Assembly (NCBI GenBank): GCA_030652035.1
Contig: JAUSBJ010000036.1
Span: forward strand, 1-45,879
DNA: 45,879 nucleotides
Source of the DNA: Sulfurimicrobium sp.
Lineage (GTDB): Bacteria; Pseudomonadota; Gammaproteobacteria; Burkholderiales; Sulfuricellaceae
Direction: 5' to 3'
Part shown: positions 8,473 to 18,260 of the stretch, piece after piece
Layout of the letters: each line of letters begins with the position of its first letter
Numbering within the stretch: position 1 is the stretch's first letter
Position numbers and translations under genes: made by a program
Notes under the pieces: generated by a model
Database searches by the model: none
Seen by the model: the letters and a program-made list of their open reading frames with translations, nothing else
What the model was told of the DNA's origin: nothing

Positions 8473-9998
8473 GACCCGTCATCCTCTTCATTCAAGTTGA
8501 GATCGAGCTGCCGGCTCGACAGTCCCGCCGCATTGACTTTCGGCCTGCCGCGCGAAGATTCGATTTCGGCGAGGTATTCCGGGCTGATATCCCCGGTAAT
8601 GTATTCGCCATTGAAGCAGGAAGTATCAAAGAGTGTGATGTCGGGACGAGCAGCGCGGACATCCTCGACCAGCGCCTCGATATCCTGATAAATCACTGCA
8701 TCGGCACCTATTTCAAGTGCAATTTCCTCGTCTGTGCGGCCAGTGGCCAGTAATTCTGCACGGGTTGGCATGTCGATGCCATAGACATTGGGAAAGCGCA
8801 CCGGCGGCGCGGCTGAAGCAAAATAGACCTTGTTCGCACCGGCTTCGCGGGCCATCTGCACGATCTGCTTGCTGGTCGTGCCGCGTACGATGGAATCGTC
8901 CACCAGCAGCACGTTCTTGCCCTGGAATTCGATACCGATGGCGTTGAGCTTCTGACGCACCGACTTCTTGCGCTGGGACTGGCCCGGCATGATAAAAGTG
9001 CGGCCAATATAGCGGTTCTTGATAAATCCCTCGCGGTAAGGTACACCGAGCTGGTTCGCCAGCTGCAGGGCGCTGGGGCGGCTGGTGTCTGGAATCGGGA
9101 TGACCACATCGATATCCAACTCGCCAAACTCACGCCTGATTTTATCAGCCAGACTGACGCCCATGCGCAAGCGGGTTTCATACACCGAAATGCCGTCAAT
9201 GACCGAATCCGGGCGCGCCAGATACACATATTCGAAAATACAGGGGTTGAGTGCGCTGGTTTCGGCACACTGCTGGCTGAAGAAGCTGCCGCTCTCATCG
9301 ATCAGAACGGCTTCACCAGGTTCGATATCACGAATCAACTTGTAACCCAGCACATCCAGCGCAACACTTTCGGAGGCCACCAGATATTCCGGACCATTTT
9401 CAGTCTCGGCACGGCCGACCACCAGCGGACGAATCCCGTGGGGGTCGCGGAAGGCCACCAGGCCATAGCCGGAAATCATTGCCACCACGGCATAAGCGCC
9501 GCGGCAACGGCGATGCACCCCGGCAACGGCCTTGAAAATGGCCTCGGGATCAAGCCGGTCGTTGTAGGTGCAGGCATGCAGTTCATGCGCCAACACATTG
9601 AGCAGCACTTCCGAATCCGACGTGGTATTGATATGGCGCAGATCGAGGCGGTACAGATCCTGACGCAACTGGTCCGCATTGGTCAGATTGCCGTTATGAG
9701 CCAGTACGATGCCAAATGGAGAGTTAACGTAAAAAGGCTGGGCTTCGGCAGACGAAAAAGCATCGCCAGCAGTAGGATATCGTACGTGGGCAATCCCCAT
9801 ATTTCCCAGCAGGGAACGCATGTTGCGGGTTCGGAAGACATCCGCGACCAGGCCATTGGCCTTGTGCATGTGAAATGTGCTGCCGTCGCTGGTCACGATG
9901 CCCGCCGCATCCTGGCCGCGATGCTGTAATACCAGCAGGCCATCATAAAGCAACTGGTTGACAGCAGTTTTAGCGACTATTCCGAGAATTCCGCACAT
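8469..9998 (-). CDS. purF: Amidophosphoribosyltransferase
   Basis: First committed enzyme of purine synthesis, converting PRPP and glutamine to phosphoribosylamine. The N-terminal glutaminase begins MCGILGIV with catalytic Cys2 exposed after Met removal; no propeptide is present, as in E. coli. The phosphoribosyltransferase domain has the PRPP loop [14 protein letters not shown] near residues 365-378. Length (509 aa) is normal. It lies 24 nt after cvpA in the conserved cvpA-purF order and overlaps metZ downstream. Confidence 0.97.
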   Translation of the reverse strand: MCGILGIVAKTAVNQLLYDGLLVLQHRGQDAAGIVTSDGSTFHMHKANGLVADVFRTRNMRSLLGNMGIAHVRYPTAGDAFSSAEAQPFYVNSPFGIVLAHNGNLTNADQLRQDLYRLDLRHINTTSDSEVLLNVLAHELHACTYNDRLDPEAIFKAVAGVHRRCRGAYAVVAMISGYGLVAFRDPHGIRPLVVGRAETENGPEYLVASESVALDVLGYKLIRDIEPGEAVLIDESGSFFSQQCAETSALNPCIFEYVYLARPDSVIDGISVYETRLRMGVSLADKIRREFGELDIDVVIPIPDTSRPSALQLANQLGVPYREGFIKNRYIGRTFIMPGQSQRKKSVRQKLNAIGIEFQGKNVLLVDDSIVRGTTSKQIVQMAREAGANKVYFASAAPPVRFPNVYGIDMPTRAELLATGRTDEEIALEIGADAVIYQDIEALVEDVRAARPDITLFDTSCFNGEYITGDISPEYLAEIESSRGRPKVNAAGLSSRQLDLNLNEEDDGS

Positions 9999-10022
9999 GG
10001 TTTAGAGCCTATATTCAGATAA

Positions 10023-10514
10023 TTATTCGTAACTGAGCCGTTTGGCAAAATCGTCCGGCAACCAGACCCGGGCTTTCAGGGTCAAAGCCTCAAGTGGCGC
10101 ACTGAACATTGCATCACGCCACAACGGCTGGTGCGGCAAGGAAGTCAGTCCGGACAGCAGCACCAGCACCATCACGATCAGCAAGCCTCTTGTGAATCCA
10201 AAAATCGCACCGAGTCCGCGATCGAATGTGCCCAAGCCCACGGTTTTGACCAACTCGGACAATGCAATAGCCAACAAGCTCATCAATAGCAACATGGTCA
10301 GGAACAGGATCACGAATGCCGCCAGCAGTTTCAGTGGCTCACCTGGAATAGCCGCCGGCAACTGCCCTGCCAACCACACGCTATAGGCATTGGCCACCAG
10401 AAAGGCCGCCACCCAGGACGCCAGCGCCAGGATTTCCCGCACTGCACCGCGCATCACGCTAAGCAGGATGGAAAGCCCGACAATCAGCAACACCGTGTAA
10501 TCAAAAACCGTCAT
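10023..10514 (-). CDS. cvpA: CvpA family inner membrane protein
   Basis: A 163-aa membrane protein with about four hydrophobic segments (approx. residues 5-20, 25-48, 65-88, 103-125), matching the Colicin V production protein family. In E. coli CvpA is needed for colicin V production and for bile or envelope stress tolerance; its molecular function is not settled. The gene is placed immediately before purF, as in many proteobacteria. Confidence 0.93.
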   Translation of the reverse strand: MTVFDYTVLLIVGLSILLSVMRGAVREILALASWVAAFLVANAYSVWLAGQLPAAIPGEPLKLLAAFVILFLTMLLLMSLLAIALSELVKTVGLGTFDRGLGAIFGFTRGLLIVMVLVLLSGLTSLPHQPLWRDAMFSAPLEALTLKARVWLPDDFAKRLSYE

Positions 10515-10540
10515 TCGTCTTGTATGTCAGACCGCAAACA

Positions 10541-11182
10541 TTACTTCTTCTCGGCCACCATGCCGTCCTGGATTCCCGCCGACTTGAGCTTGCTCAGCAC
10601 GTGCTCCGCGTCCTGGCGACTAGGGTAAGGTCCGGCACGAACCGCCGTTTTATCGCCCGCAGGCGATTTGATTTTTTCCACGTAATATTTGACGCCAAGC
10701 TCTTTCAGTTTAGCCTGTCGTTGACGGGCATTGGCATCCCCCAGGAAAGCGCCGAGCAGGACCACATAGCTGCCGCTGGCGTGTTGCGGCTCAACAGGCT
10801 TGGCGACAGTTTTGACTTCCTTGGGTTTCTCCGCAGGCTTTTCTTCCTTCACGGGAGGCGCCGGTTTCGGCTTGGATTCAGCCGCCTTTTCCACTGCTGG
10901 AACATGCTTTTCGGGCTCAATAGGTACAACGCGCTGCACGGCTGCTGAAGGTGCCGGGCTGGATGGCTCGGGTGTAGGTGCCGCCTTGAACGGGGCATCA
11001 ACGCCTTGGGGAGAGGGGATGCTGATAGCGATATCCTGCCCTACCGGTTTGGGTTCGTCATCCAGCACCATGGGCAACACCGTGACCATCAGGACGACCA
11101 GCGTGATCGCGCCGATCAGGCGACGGCGTGCGCGCTTTCTGAGCTGGATTTCTTCAACAGTAGGGGAAGGACCGTTTGCCAT
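10541..11182 (-). CDS. SPOR-domain cell division protein, DedD-like
   Basis: Single-pass inner membrane protein. It has a basic N-terminal cytoplasmic stretch (KRARRRLIGA), one membrane helix (about residues 20-40), a Pro/Lys/Glu-rich periplasmic linker (about 60-130) and a C-terminal SPOR domain (about 133-210, SGSYVVLLGAF ... VRAGPYPSRQDAEHVLSKL). SPOR domains bind denuded septal peptidoglycan. The gene follows folC with no gap (TGA then ATG) and precedes cvpA, the position of dedD in E. coli. Confidence 0.88.
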   Translation of the reverse strand: MANGPSPTVEEIQLRKRARRRLIGAITLVVLMVTVLPMVLDDEPKPVGQDIAISIPSPQGVDAPFKAAPTPEPSSPAPSAAVQRVVPIEPEKHVPAVEKAAESKPKPAPPVKEEKPAEKPKEVKTVAKPVEPQHASGSYVVLLGAFLGDANARQRQAKLKELGVKYYVEKIKSPAGDKTAVRAGPYPSRQDAEHVLSKLKSAGIQDGMVAEKK

Positions 11183-12475
11183 TCAATCAGGTTTCCTGTT
11201 GAGCACTACTTGCATTAGTTCGGCGACAGTATGGAAGGAGCCGAAGGCCGCAATTCTATCATCTTCGCCCGCGATTTGGCAGGCATGGTGGTAAGCAGCC
11301 GCCGTGTCTACGAAAGTCAGGATTGCACTGATTCCTGCATTCATCAAGTGCGCTTGAAGTTCGGGCGCACTCGCGCCACGCGCGTGATTTATTCCTGCCA
11401 CCAGCCAGAAATCGATTTCGTCGCGCATCGCAGCGATAACGCCCGCAATGTCTTTATCCACCAGCATGGCAAACACGGCAAACGTCTTGCCGCGACACGC
11501 CATCTGTTGCAGATTAGCTGCCAGCGCCCGCGCCGCGTGTGGGTTGTGAGCCACGTCGAGAATCACGAGAGGTCGGCCGGCCAGCACCTGAAAACGCCCG
11601 TGCACAGTCACTTCCAACAGGCCGCGGCGAATATTGTCGGGTGTCACAGGCAGCCGTTCCCGGAGCGTTTCCAGGGCAGCAAGACAGGCGCAGGCATTAT
11701 CCAGTTGGTAAGCCCCGCGCAAAGCCGGGAAAGGCAGATTCAGACGCCAACCGGTATTGCTCGTAAACTGCCATTGCGTAGGCTCGGCGTGTGCAACAAA
11801 ATCCTTGCCGATGAGCTTAAGCTGAGCGCCGATTCGTGCGGCATGGTCAAGCAGGCGGCGCGGCGGGCTGGCATCCGCGCACACAGCCGGCGTGCCGGCC
11901 CTGAAAATACCCGCCTTTTCCCAGCCGATGGATTCACGGTCGTCGCCAAGGTAGTCCATGTGGTCGAGGTCCACGCTGGTCACGACGGCGCAATCGGCAT
12001 CGAATGCATTCACCGCATCGAGCCGCCCGCCCAGACCCACTTCCAGAATGGCCACTTCGACCTGTTGCTGCTGAAACAGCCATATGGCGGCCAGCGTGCC
12101 AAACTCGAAATAGCTCAGCGAAACTTCACCGCGTGCGGCTTCCACTGCGGCAAAGGCATCGCATAAGGCCTGGTCGGAGGCTTCCTGCATGGCTATGCGC
12201 ACGCGCTCGTTGTAGCGCAGCAGATGAGGTGAAGTATAGAGCCCGGTCTTGTAGCCCGCCGCCGACAGAACGGCTTCCAGCATGGCACAGGTGGAGCCTT
12301 TGCCATTGGTGCCCCCCACGGTAATGATGGGAAACGGTAACTTGAGCTGTAACCGCGACTTGACCCAATTTAGCCGGTCCAGTCCCAGTTCGATGGTTTT
12401 CGGGTGCAGCTGCTCAAGATGCGTCAGCCAGGCGGACAGCGAGGATTGAGGCTGGCCCATGGGCTCGATTGGCAT
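11183..12475 (-). CDS. folC: Bifunctional dihydrofolate synthase / folylpolyglutamate synthase
   Basis: ATP-dependent Mur-ligase-type enzyme adding glutamate to dihydropteroate and to folates. The P-loop is ITVGGTNGKGSTCAMLE near residues 51-67, followed by the GLYTSPHL segment; the central region has LGGRLDAVNAFD and the C-terminal domain begins near ILDVAHNPHAARA. Length is 430 aa. The ATG at 12475 is used; a Met six codons on (MGQPQSS) is an alternative. It sits between accD and the SPOR gene, a common proteobacterial order. Confidence 0.94.
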   Translation of the reverse strand: MPIEPMGQPQSSLSAWLTHLEQLHPKTIELGLDRLNWVKSRLQLKLPFPIITVGGTNGKGSTCAMLEAVLSAAGYKTGLYTSPHLLRYNERVRIAMQEASDQALCDAFAAVEAARGEVSLSYFEFGTLAAIWLFQQQQVEVAILEVGLGGRLDAVNAFDADCAVVTSVDLDHMDYLGDDRESIGWEKAGIFRAGTPAVCADASPPRRLLDHAARIGAQLKLIGKDFVAHAEPTQWQFTSNTGWRLNLPFPALRGAYQLDNACACLAALETLRERLPVTPDNIRRGLLEVTVHGRFQVLAGRPLVILDVAHNPHAARALAANLQQMACRGKTFAVFAMLVDKDIAGVIAAMRDEIDFWLVAGINHARGASAPELQAHLMNAGISAILTFVDTAAAYHHACQIAGEDDRIAAFGSFHTVAELMQVVLNRKPD

Positions 12476-12494
12476 GGCCTGCTTTTCGCCGGGC

Positions 12495-13364
12495 TCAGGC
12501 CGCAGCGGGCATCCGCGACATCATGGTCAGCAGGTTGGCAAGCCGGTCACGCATCTGGCGGCGATCAATAATCAGGTCTACAGCGCCATGCTCAACCAGG
12601 AATTCCGCGCGCTGGAAACCATCGGGCAGGGTTTCGCGCACCGTTTGCTCGATCACGCGCGGTCCGGCAAAACCGATCAGCGCATTGGGTTCCGCCACGA
12701 TGACGTCGCCGAGCATGGCAAAACTGGCGGAAACGCCGCCCATGGTTGGATCAGTAAGCACCGAAATGAACGGCAGGCCGGAGTTGCCCAGCTTTGCCAG
12801 CGCGGCGCTGGTTTTGGCCATTTGCATCAAGGACAGCAAGCCTTCCTGCATGCGCGCCCCGCCGCTGGCGGAAAAGCACACGAAAGGCAAGTGATTTTCC
12901 AGGCAGACATCAACGCCGCGCACGAAACGCTCGCCCACCACCGAACCCATGGACCCCCCCATGAACTTGAACTCAAAAGCGGCTGCCACCAGATTGACGC
13001 CTTTAACGCTGCCCTGCATCACTACCAGCGCATCCGTCTCTCCGGTATCCCGCTTCGCATCCACAAGACGCTCGACATAGCGTTTGCTATCCTTGAATTT
13101 CAGGCTATCGACCGGAATCACGCTGGCACCGATTTCCTTGCGGCCCTCGGCGTCAAGCAGAAGGTGCAGCCGGGTGCGGGCAGAAATACGGTAGTGATGA
13201 CTGCATTTCGGGCACACCTCAAGGTTTTTTTCCAAGTCGGTCCGGTATAGCACCGATTCACAGGTAGGACACTTGCTCCACAGCCCTTCGGGCACGGATT
13301 TCTTGGTCTCGCTGTCGATCTTGCGCTTGATTTTTGGGGGAAGGAGTTTCTGGAACCAGCTCAT
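12495..13364 (-). CDS. accD: Acetyl-CoA carboxylase carboxyltransferase subunit beta
   Basis: Beta subunit of the carboxyltransferase that makes malonyl-CoA for fatty acid synthesis with AccA and biotinylated AccB. The N-terminal zinc ribbon is seen as Cys32/Cys35 (CPTC) and Cys51/Cys54 (CPKC). The carboxyltransferase core has [21 protein letters not shown] and [16 protein letters not shown]. It is 289 aa, standard. It lies between trpA and folC; the 102-nt gap towards trpA contains a hairpin-forming repeat. Confidence 0.96.
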   Translation of the reverse strand: MSWFQKLLPPKIKRKIDSETKKSVPEGLWSKCPTCESVLYRTDLEKNLEVCPKCSHHYRISARTRLHLLLDAEGRKEIGASVIPVDSLKFKDSKRYVERLVDAKRDTGETDALVVMQGSVKGVNLVAAAFEFKFMGGSMGSVVGERFVRGVDVCLENHLPFVCFSASGGARMQEGLLSLMQMAKTSAALAKLGNSGLPFISVLTDPTMGGVSASFAMLGDVIVAEPNALIGFAGPRVIEQTVRETLPDGFQRAEFLVEHGAVDLIIDRRQMRDRLANLLTMMSRMPAAA

Positions 13365-13383
13365 GATTTGTCCTTAAATTAGC

Positions 13384-13465
13384 AGTCAGTGGTCAGCCAT
13401 CAGCGGTAAGCAAATGCGCGGCAAAACCGCTTCTCAATTGCTGAATGCTGATGGCCGAATAGCTG
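13384..13465. repeat. Hairpin-forming simple-word repeat between trpA and accD
   Basis: The gap is built from overlapping versions of the words CAGTCAGTGGTCAGC and CATCAGCGG, with an inverted pair GCCATCAGC (near 13399) and GCTGATGGC (near 13447). It resembles two similarly built intergenic elements near leuB. Its function is unknown. Confidence 0.5.
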
Positions 13466-13466
13466 T

Positions 13467-14267
13467 TTACTTGGTGTCCATGGCCATGCGGATACCCTTG
13501 ACGAGGGTAAACACGTTTTGCGTCACGGCATCCGCCTCTGAATTTTCTATTTCCTGCACGATGCGGCTGCCGATCACCACCGCATCGGCAAACTGGGCGA
13601 CTGCCCGGGCCGTTTCGCCATCGCGGATGCCAAAGCCGACACCCACCGGCAGGCTGGCAGCGGCCTGGATGACAGGGATTTTCCGGCTGACTTCCTGCAG
13701 ATCCAGATTCGCCGATCCTGTCACGCCCTTGAGGGAAACATAGTAAATAAATCCTCGCGCCAGCTTCGCCACCAACGCGAAACGCTTGTCCGGCGTGGTC
13801 GGGGAAAGCAGGAAAATCATGTCGATGCCTTGTTGCTGCAAGGCAGCCGCAAGGCCGGCACACTCTTCCGGCGGATAATCCACCGTCAGCACGCCGTCCA
13901 CGCCCGCGCTCCCGGCTGCCCGGGCAAACTGTTCGTAGCCCATGGCTTCGATCGGATTGGCATAACCCATCAGTACCACGGGAGTAGTCGGGTTGGTTTT
14001 GCGAAACTCGACCACCAGCGCCAGCACATCCCTGAGTCCAACACCGTGCTTCAAGGCACGTTCGCTGGCGCGCTGAATGGTGGGGCCGTCCGCCATGGGA
14101 TCGGAAAACGGCACACCCAGTTCGAGGATATCCGCCCCCGCTTCGACCAGCTTGTGCATCAGCGGCACGGTCAGGGCAGGAGAAGGATCGCCGGCGGTGA
14201 TGAAGGGGATCAGGGCTTTTTTGTTTTGCGCTTTGAGCGCAGTAAAAGTTTGATTGATACGGCTCAT
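13467..14267 (-). CDS. trpA: Tryptophan synthase alpha chain
   Basis: Cleaves indole-3-glycerol phosphate and passes indole to TrpB. Catalytic Glu49 ([10 protein letters not shown]) and Asp60 are present, as are the phosphate-binding segments ([19 protein letters not shown]). It is 266 aa, standard. Normally it follows trpB directly; here three accessory genes lie between them, and the trpA start is 3 nt after the mrr stop. Confidence 0.96.
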   Translation of the reverse strand: MSRINQTFTALKAQNKKALIPFITAGDPSPALTVPLMHKLVEAGADILELGVPFSDPMADGPTIQRASERALKHGVGLRDVLALVVEFRKTNPTTPVVLMGYANPIEAMGYEQFARAAGSAGVDGVLTVDYPPEECAGLAAALQQQGIDMIFLLSPTTPDKRFALVAKLARGFIYYVSLKGVTGSANLDLQEVSRKIPVIQAAASLPVGVGFGIRDGETARAVAQFADAVVIGSRIVQEIENSEADAVTQNVFTLVKGIRMAMDTK

Positions 14268-14270
14268 GAT

Positions 14271-15179
14271 TCAGTCTTCTTCAAAATAATCACTATCTAG
14301 CCGCTTCACCGTATAAACCTCCTTGGTGGAAACGCCCAGATCGTAGTCCATCATTAGTTCTGCCAGCATGGGGCCGTCGATCAGGATGACTCTATGATTC
14401 ACCTGTGACGCATAGCCTTTTGCTTCTTTTGTGAAGCCTGAACTGGTGATGAAGACCCCTTTGTTAGCCTTGTTTCCGGCGAGTGCGCCGACAAATTTCT
14501 GGATTTCAGGGCGGCCCACATCGGCTTCCCAACGCTTGGCCTGAATATAAATCACATCCAACCCAAGCCTGTCTTCATTGATGATGCCATCAATTCCACC
14601 ATCACCACTTTTCCCAACTACTTGCCCGGCATCTTCCTGTGTGCCGCCATAGCCCATTTTCAGCAACAGCTCGACAACCAATTCCTCAAAGCGTGAAGGG
14701 CTAACGGTCTTGATGCGCTCCAGCAACTCAACCACGAGTGCCTCACGCAATTGTTTGTAGCCCCCGGCAATAAGCTCGTCCGGTGTCTCTGAATTCGCCA
14801 AAGCCGATTCAACAAGTTTGCTCTCATCCTTAGGTTTCCCCGAGTTAAAAGCCACAAACTCCGGAAAACGCTTGAGGTATTTAACATTCAGCGACTGAGG
14901 ATGCTCATTTAAAACCTGTATGCCGCGTACCGTGATTTTGAAAACCCCTCGCCTAGGATTCTCGAGTAACCCTGCCTGCTTGAGATAACTTTTTGCCCAG
15001 CCAACACGGTTATCAAACATGCCTTGCTTACCACTAGGAAGTTTGATTTCAAGTTCGGCGTCAGTCAGCCCGAACTGCTTTGCCAGCAGAGGTATCAATT
15101 CCTGCTTGGTATGCTCCTGACCATCAGCACAAGCTTTTAATAGTGGCAAAAAAGTGCTTTGAAAATCCGGAATCGCCAT
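14271..15179 (-). CDS. mrr: Mrr-type restriction endonuclease
   Basis: Predicted type IV (modification-dependent) restriction endonuclease of the Mrr family; 302 aa. The N-terminal winged-helix part (about residues 1-95; GWAKSYLKQAGLLENPRRG and FKITVRG are typical) precedes a PD-(D/E)xK nuclease domain with GDGGIDG at 192-198 (Asp197) and Q-A-K at 213-215. Family members cut DNA carrying foreign methylation, so no partner methylase is required, and none is seen. It is wedged between trpB and trpA with a 3-nt gap to trpA and a 2-nt gap to the preceding small gene. Its base composition looks lower in GC than the trp genes, suggesting acquisition. Confidence 0.92.
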   Translation of the reverse strand: MAIPDFQSTFLPLLKACADGQEHTKQELIPLLAKQFGLTDAELEIKLPSGKQGMFDNRVGWAKSYLKQAGLLENPRRGVFKITVRGIQVLNEHPQSLNVKYLKRFPEFVAFNSGKPKDESKLVESALANSETPDELIAGGYKQLREALVVELLERIKTVSPSRFEELVVELLLKMGYGGTQEDAGQVVGKSGDGGIDGIINEDRLGLDVIYIQAKRWEADVGRPEIQKFVGALAGNKANKGVFITSSGFTKEAKGYASQVNHRVILIDGPMLAELMMDYDLGVSTKEVYTVKRLDSDYFEED

Positions 15180-15181
15180 GC

Positions 15182-15379
15182 CTATGCAGCAACCGCAAAT
15201 TCTACGCTATTAGGGTTATCCGTACGCTTCGAAGCATCCAGGATTTCCATTCCCACCACATTTCCCTCTTTGTCGTAATCAAGAATCACGCCTGGCTTGG
15301 TTTCGTCGCTTTCATCCACCAGTGCATTCGAAAAGACGATGCGGAGTACATCAACCTCGGGGTCATAGTTGATCTTCAT
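15182..15379 (-). CDS. DUF2283 family small protein
   Basis: A 65-aa protein matching the DUF2283 pattern: [17 protein letters not shown], then an acidic central segment, then VILDYDKEGNVVGMEILDAS. The molecular function of the family is unknown. It overlaps the end of the DUF4258 gene by 4 nt (ATGA). DUF4258-DUF2283 pairs recur side by side in bacterial genomes and look like toxin-antitoxin modules, but I know of no proof of toxicity for this pair. Confidence 0.82.
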   Translation of the reverse strand: MKINYDPEVDVLRIVFSNALVDESDETKPGVILDYDKEGNVVGMEILDASKRTDNPNSVEFAVAA

Positions 15380-15636
15380 TCTGCTCTCCAATATTTGCCG
15401 ACATTGCTGGTCCGATAGACCGTCACGACTACGGCAGGCTCTACCCACTCTTCCACGATTGCGCGCACGAGGTAGGTTTTCCCTTCCATATCGACCAGCG
15501 ATTGATAGGATTTTCGTCCGCCCCGTTCTTCAATAATTTGTTCAGGCGCCTGTAAAACTTTCTCAACCACATCTTCAGGAATCTGCCGTCGCGCCATTTC
15601 TTCTTTGGCGTGGTGCGTCAACCTGAATGTGGTCAA
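15376..15636 (-). CDS. DUF4258 family small protein, possible toxin partner
   Basis: An 86-aa protein with the DUF4258 layout: [23 protein letters not shown] at the N-terminus, a central [23 protein letters not shown] segment, and a C-terminal [15 protein letters not shown]. This is reminiscent of small RelE/BrnT-like folds. The longest frame begins at a TTG (15636) that overlaps the trpB stop by 3 nt, implying translation coupled to trpB. No convincing independent ribosome site is seen, and an internal ATG (MARRQ) is possible. It forms a pair with the downstream DUF2283 gene. Confidence 0.78.
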   Translation of the reverse strand: MTTFRLTHHAKEEMARRQIPEDVVEKVLQAPEQIIEERGGRKSYQSLVDMEGKTYLVRAIVEEWVEPAVVVTVYRTSNVGKYWRAE

Positions 15637-16832
15637 AACTTGATGCCCGACAACTCGGCCACCGTGTTCATATCCTTGTCGCCACGGCCTGACAGATTGA
15701 CCAGCAGCATCTTGTCTTTGGACAACGTGGGTGCCAGCTTAGCAGCATAGGCCAGGGCGTGGCTCGATTCCAGCGCCGGGATGATGCCTTCGAAACGGCA
15801 CAGGTCGTGAAAGGCGCGCAAGGCTTCATCGTCCTTCACCGCGACATATTCGGCACGGCCGCTATCCTTGAGCCAGCAGTGCTCCGGCCCCACGCCGGGG
15901 TAATCCAGGCCGGCGGAGATGGAATGGGTTTCGATGATCTGGCCGTTGGCGTCCTGCATCAGGTATTGGCGCGCGCCGTGCAGCACGCCCACGCCCCCGG
16001 CATTGAGCGGCGCAGCGTGTTTACCGCTGTCCAGCCCCAGGCCGGCGGCCTCGACGCCGATCAGCTGGACGCCGTCCACCGGAATGTAGGGGTAGAAGAT
16101 CCCGATCGCGTTGGAACCGCCACCGACGCAGGCGATCACGGCATCCGGCTGCCGACCGGTCATTTCCGGCATCTGCACCTTGGCTTCCTCGCCGATCACG
16201 CACTGGAAATCGCGCACCAGCATGGGATAGGGGTGCGGGCCTGCCGCCGTGCCAAGGATGTAAAACGTGCTCTCGACATTGGTGACCCAGTCGCGCATGG
16301 CCTCGTTCAGGGCATCCTTGAGCGTCTTGGAACCGGACTCCACCGGCACCACCGTGGCGCCCAGCAGTTTCATGCGATAGACGTTGGGCGCCTGGCGCTT
16401 GATGTCTTCGCTGCCCATGTAAACCACGCATTCCAGGCCATAGCGCGCCGCCACCGTGGCGGACGCCACCCCATGCTGGCCTGCGCCGGTTTCGGCGATG
16501 ACGCGCTTCTTGCCCATGCGCCGGGCCAGCAGCGCCTGACCGATGGTGTTGTTGATCTTGTGGGCACCGGTGTGGTTAAGATCTTCACGCTTGAGATAGA
16601 TCTGCGCTCCACCGAGATGCTCCGACCAGCGACTGGCATGATAGATGGGGCTGGGGCGACCGACATAGTGCTTGAGCTCGCGCACGAACTCGGCCTGGAA
16701 GCCGGGGTCTTTGCGGCATTCTTCATAGGCGATACGCAGCTCGTCCAGCGCCTCGATCAGGGTTTCGGCGACGAAAATGCCGCCATAAGGGCCGAAATGG
16801 CCGTGTTCGTCCGGCAGATCATACATTTGCAC
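15633..16832 (-). CDS. trpB: Tryptophan synthase beta chain
   Basis: PLP enzyme condensing indole and serine to tryptophan. The PLP lysine is Lys92 in [10 protein letters not shown]; the GGGSNAIG phosphate-binding loop is near residue 235. I chose the GTG at 16832 because AAGGAG lies 8 nt upstream and the start shares its first base with the last base of the trpF stop (TAGTG), a coupled overlap. The ATG two codons later has poorer spacing. This gives 399 aa, the normal length; the longer open frame into trpF is not coding. Confidence 0.96.
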   Translation of the reverse strand: MQMYDLPDEHGHFGPYGGIFVAETLIEALDELRIAYEECRKDPGFQAEFVRELKHYVGRPSPIYHASRWSEHLGGAQIYLKREDLNHTGAHKINNTIGQALLARRMGKKRVIAETGAGQHGVASATVAARYGLECVVYMGSEDIKRQAPNVYRMKLLGATVVPVESGSKTLKDALNEAMRDWVTNVESTFYILGTAAGPHPYPMLVRDFQCVIGEEAKVQMPEMTGRQPDAVIACVGGGSNAIGIFYPYIPVDGVQLIGVEAAGLGLDSGKHAAPLNAGGVGVLHGARQYLMQDANGQIIETHSISAGLDYPGVGPEHCWLKDSGRAEYVAVKDDEALRAFHDLCRFEGIIPALESSHALAYAAKLAPTLSKDKMLLVNLSGRGDKDMNTVAELSGIKF

Positions 16833-17452
16833 TACATACACTCCTTGCGTACTTCCCGCATGAACGCGGCAATCCTGGCCGCATCTTTTATGCCCTTGCT
16901 TGCCTCGACACCGCTCGATACATCCACCGCCCAAGGCTTGACCCTGTCAATGGCGACTTTGACATTGGCAGGGTCCAGACCACCCGAGAGGACCACCGGC
17001 AAGGGCAAACCCGCCGGAATCAGACCCCAGTCAAACGATTGCCCGGTGCCACCGGCCTGGCCTTCGACAAAGGCATCCAGCAGCAGTCCCTTGGCGGAAC
17101 GATAACGAATTGCGTATTGTAGCAAATCCACCCCGGGTTTGACGCGCGCTGCCTTGAGATATGGCACGCCGAAACTGGCGCAGAATTCAGGTGCCTCATC
17201 GCCATGGAATTGCAGCAGATCCAGACGTATTTCGCGCAGCACCGACTCGACTTCGGTTGCATCCGGATTGACGAACAGGCCGACAGTGCTGACAAAGGGT
17301 GGCAATGCAACCGCAATGGCGGCAGCCTGCGTGATGGAAACGTGGCGCGGACTGGGCGGGTAAAAAACCAGGCCGATCGCGTCGGCGCCATGCTGTGAGG
17401 CAACCAGACCATCTTCAACACGGGTAATGCCGCAGATTTTGGAGCGGGTCAT
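16832..17452 (-). CDS. trpF: Phosphoribosylanthranilate isomerase
   Basis: TIM-barrel enzyme converting phosphoribosylanthranilate to CdRP in tryptophan synthesis; 206 aa. Catalytic Cys is in KICGITR at the N-terminus, the Asp in the VDAFVEGQ-like segment ([15 protein letters not shown]), and the phosphate loop is [11 protein letters not shown]. It precedes trpB in the usual truA-trpF-trpB-trpA order and overlaps it by one base. Confidence 0.95.
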   Translation of the reverse strand: MTRSKICGITRVEDGLVASQHGADAIGLVFYPPSPRHVSITQAAAIAVALPPFVSTVGLFVNPDATEVESVLREIRLDLLQFHGDEAPEFCASFGVPYLKAARVKPGVDLLQYAIRYRSAKGLLLDAFVEGQAGGTGQSFDWGLIPAGLPLPVVLSGGLDPANVKVAIDRVKPWAVDVSSGVEASKGIKDAARIAAFMREVRKECM

Positions 17453-17456
17453 GAAC

Positions 17457-18260
17457 TTATTTCTGCATATCAGGTGCGGGAAAGCATTCTAGCATCCGGC
17501 CTGACTTGGGCAAATTCCATTTCGGGTCATAGTCGACGCCTGAAAAATACAGGCCATCCGGGGAGAAGGTCGGCGCAGCGCGGGTTCGGTCGGCATGGCG
17601 CAGCAGTTCGGCCACCCACGCCGGAGGATATTTACCCTTGCCGACGTAAACCAGGCAGCCTACGATATTGCGTACCATATGATGCAAAAAGGCATTGGCC
17701 GACAGGTCGAACATCAGCGTATCGCCCTGCCGCTCTATCGACAACCGGCGCAAATGCTTCACGGGCGTTTTCGCTTGGCAACCCGCCGCGCGAAAGGCGG
17801 AAAAATCATGCTCTCCCAGCAGGTAATTCGCGCCTTCGCGCATCAGTTCGAGATCAAGAGGCACATGGAACCACCCCATCTTTCCGGCGAACAGGCCCGG
17901 CCTCACCGGATGGTTCAGCAGCAGATAGCGGTAGTGACGTCCATGAGCGGAAAAGCGGGCATGAAAATCATCCCCCACTTGGCGCGCCCACAATATGCTG
18001 ACGCTGTCCGGCAGGAGCGCATTACATCCGCGTACCCACGCAGATTCCGGACGCACAGCTGAAGTTTCAAAATGCACCACCTGGGCCAGCGCATGCACAC
18101 CGGTATCGGTGCGGCCAGCAGCATGGACCCGGATCGGCCCACCGGCGATTCCAGCCAAGGCACGCTCCAGCACGTCCTGTATGCCGCATCCGCCAGGCTG
18201 GCTCTGCCAACCACAGAAACCGCTGCCATCGTATTCCAGACCCAGTGCAATTCTTACCAC
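17457..18260 (-). CDS. truA: tRNA pseudouridine(38-40) synthase
   Basis: Forms pseudouridine at positions 38-40 of tRNA anticodon arms. Catalytic Asp52 is in AAGRTDTGVHA; other family segments are LGLEYDGSGFCGWQ and ANAFLHHMVRNIVG. It is 267 aa long. It lies 4 nt before trpF and overlaps the membrane-protein gene upstream by 7 nt. Confidence 0.95.
   Translation of the reverse strand: MVRIALGLEYDGSGFCGWQSQPGGCGIQDVLERALAGIAGGPIRVHAAGRTDTGVHALAQVVHFETSAVRPESAWVRGCNALLPDSVSILWARQVGDDFHARFSAHGRHYRYLLLNHPVRPGLFAGKMGWFHVPLDLELMREGANYLLGEHDFSAFRAAGCQAKTPVKHLRRLSIERQGDTLMFDLSANAFLHHMVRNIVGCLVYVGKGKYPPAWVAELLRHADRTRAAPTFSPDGLYFSGVDYDPKWNLPKSGRMLECFPAPDMQK

Noticed and set aside
15759..17105. A 448-codon plus-strand open frame across trpB and trpF
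   Set aside because: It is antisense to two intact trp genes with catalytic residues; it arises from GC-skewed third positions.
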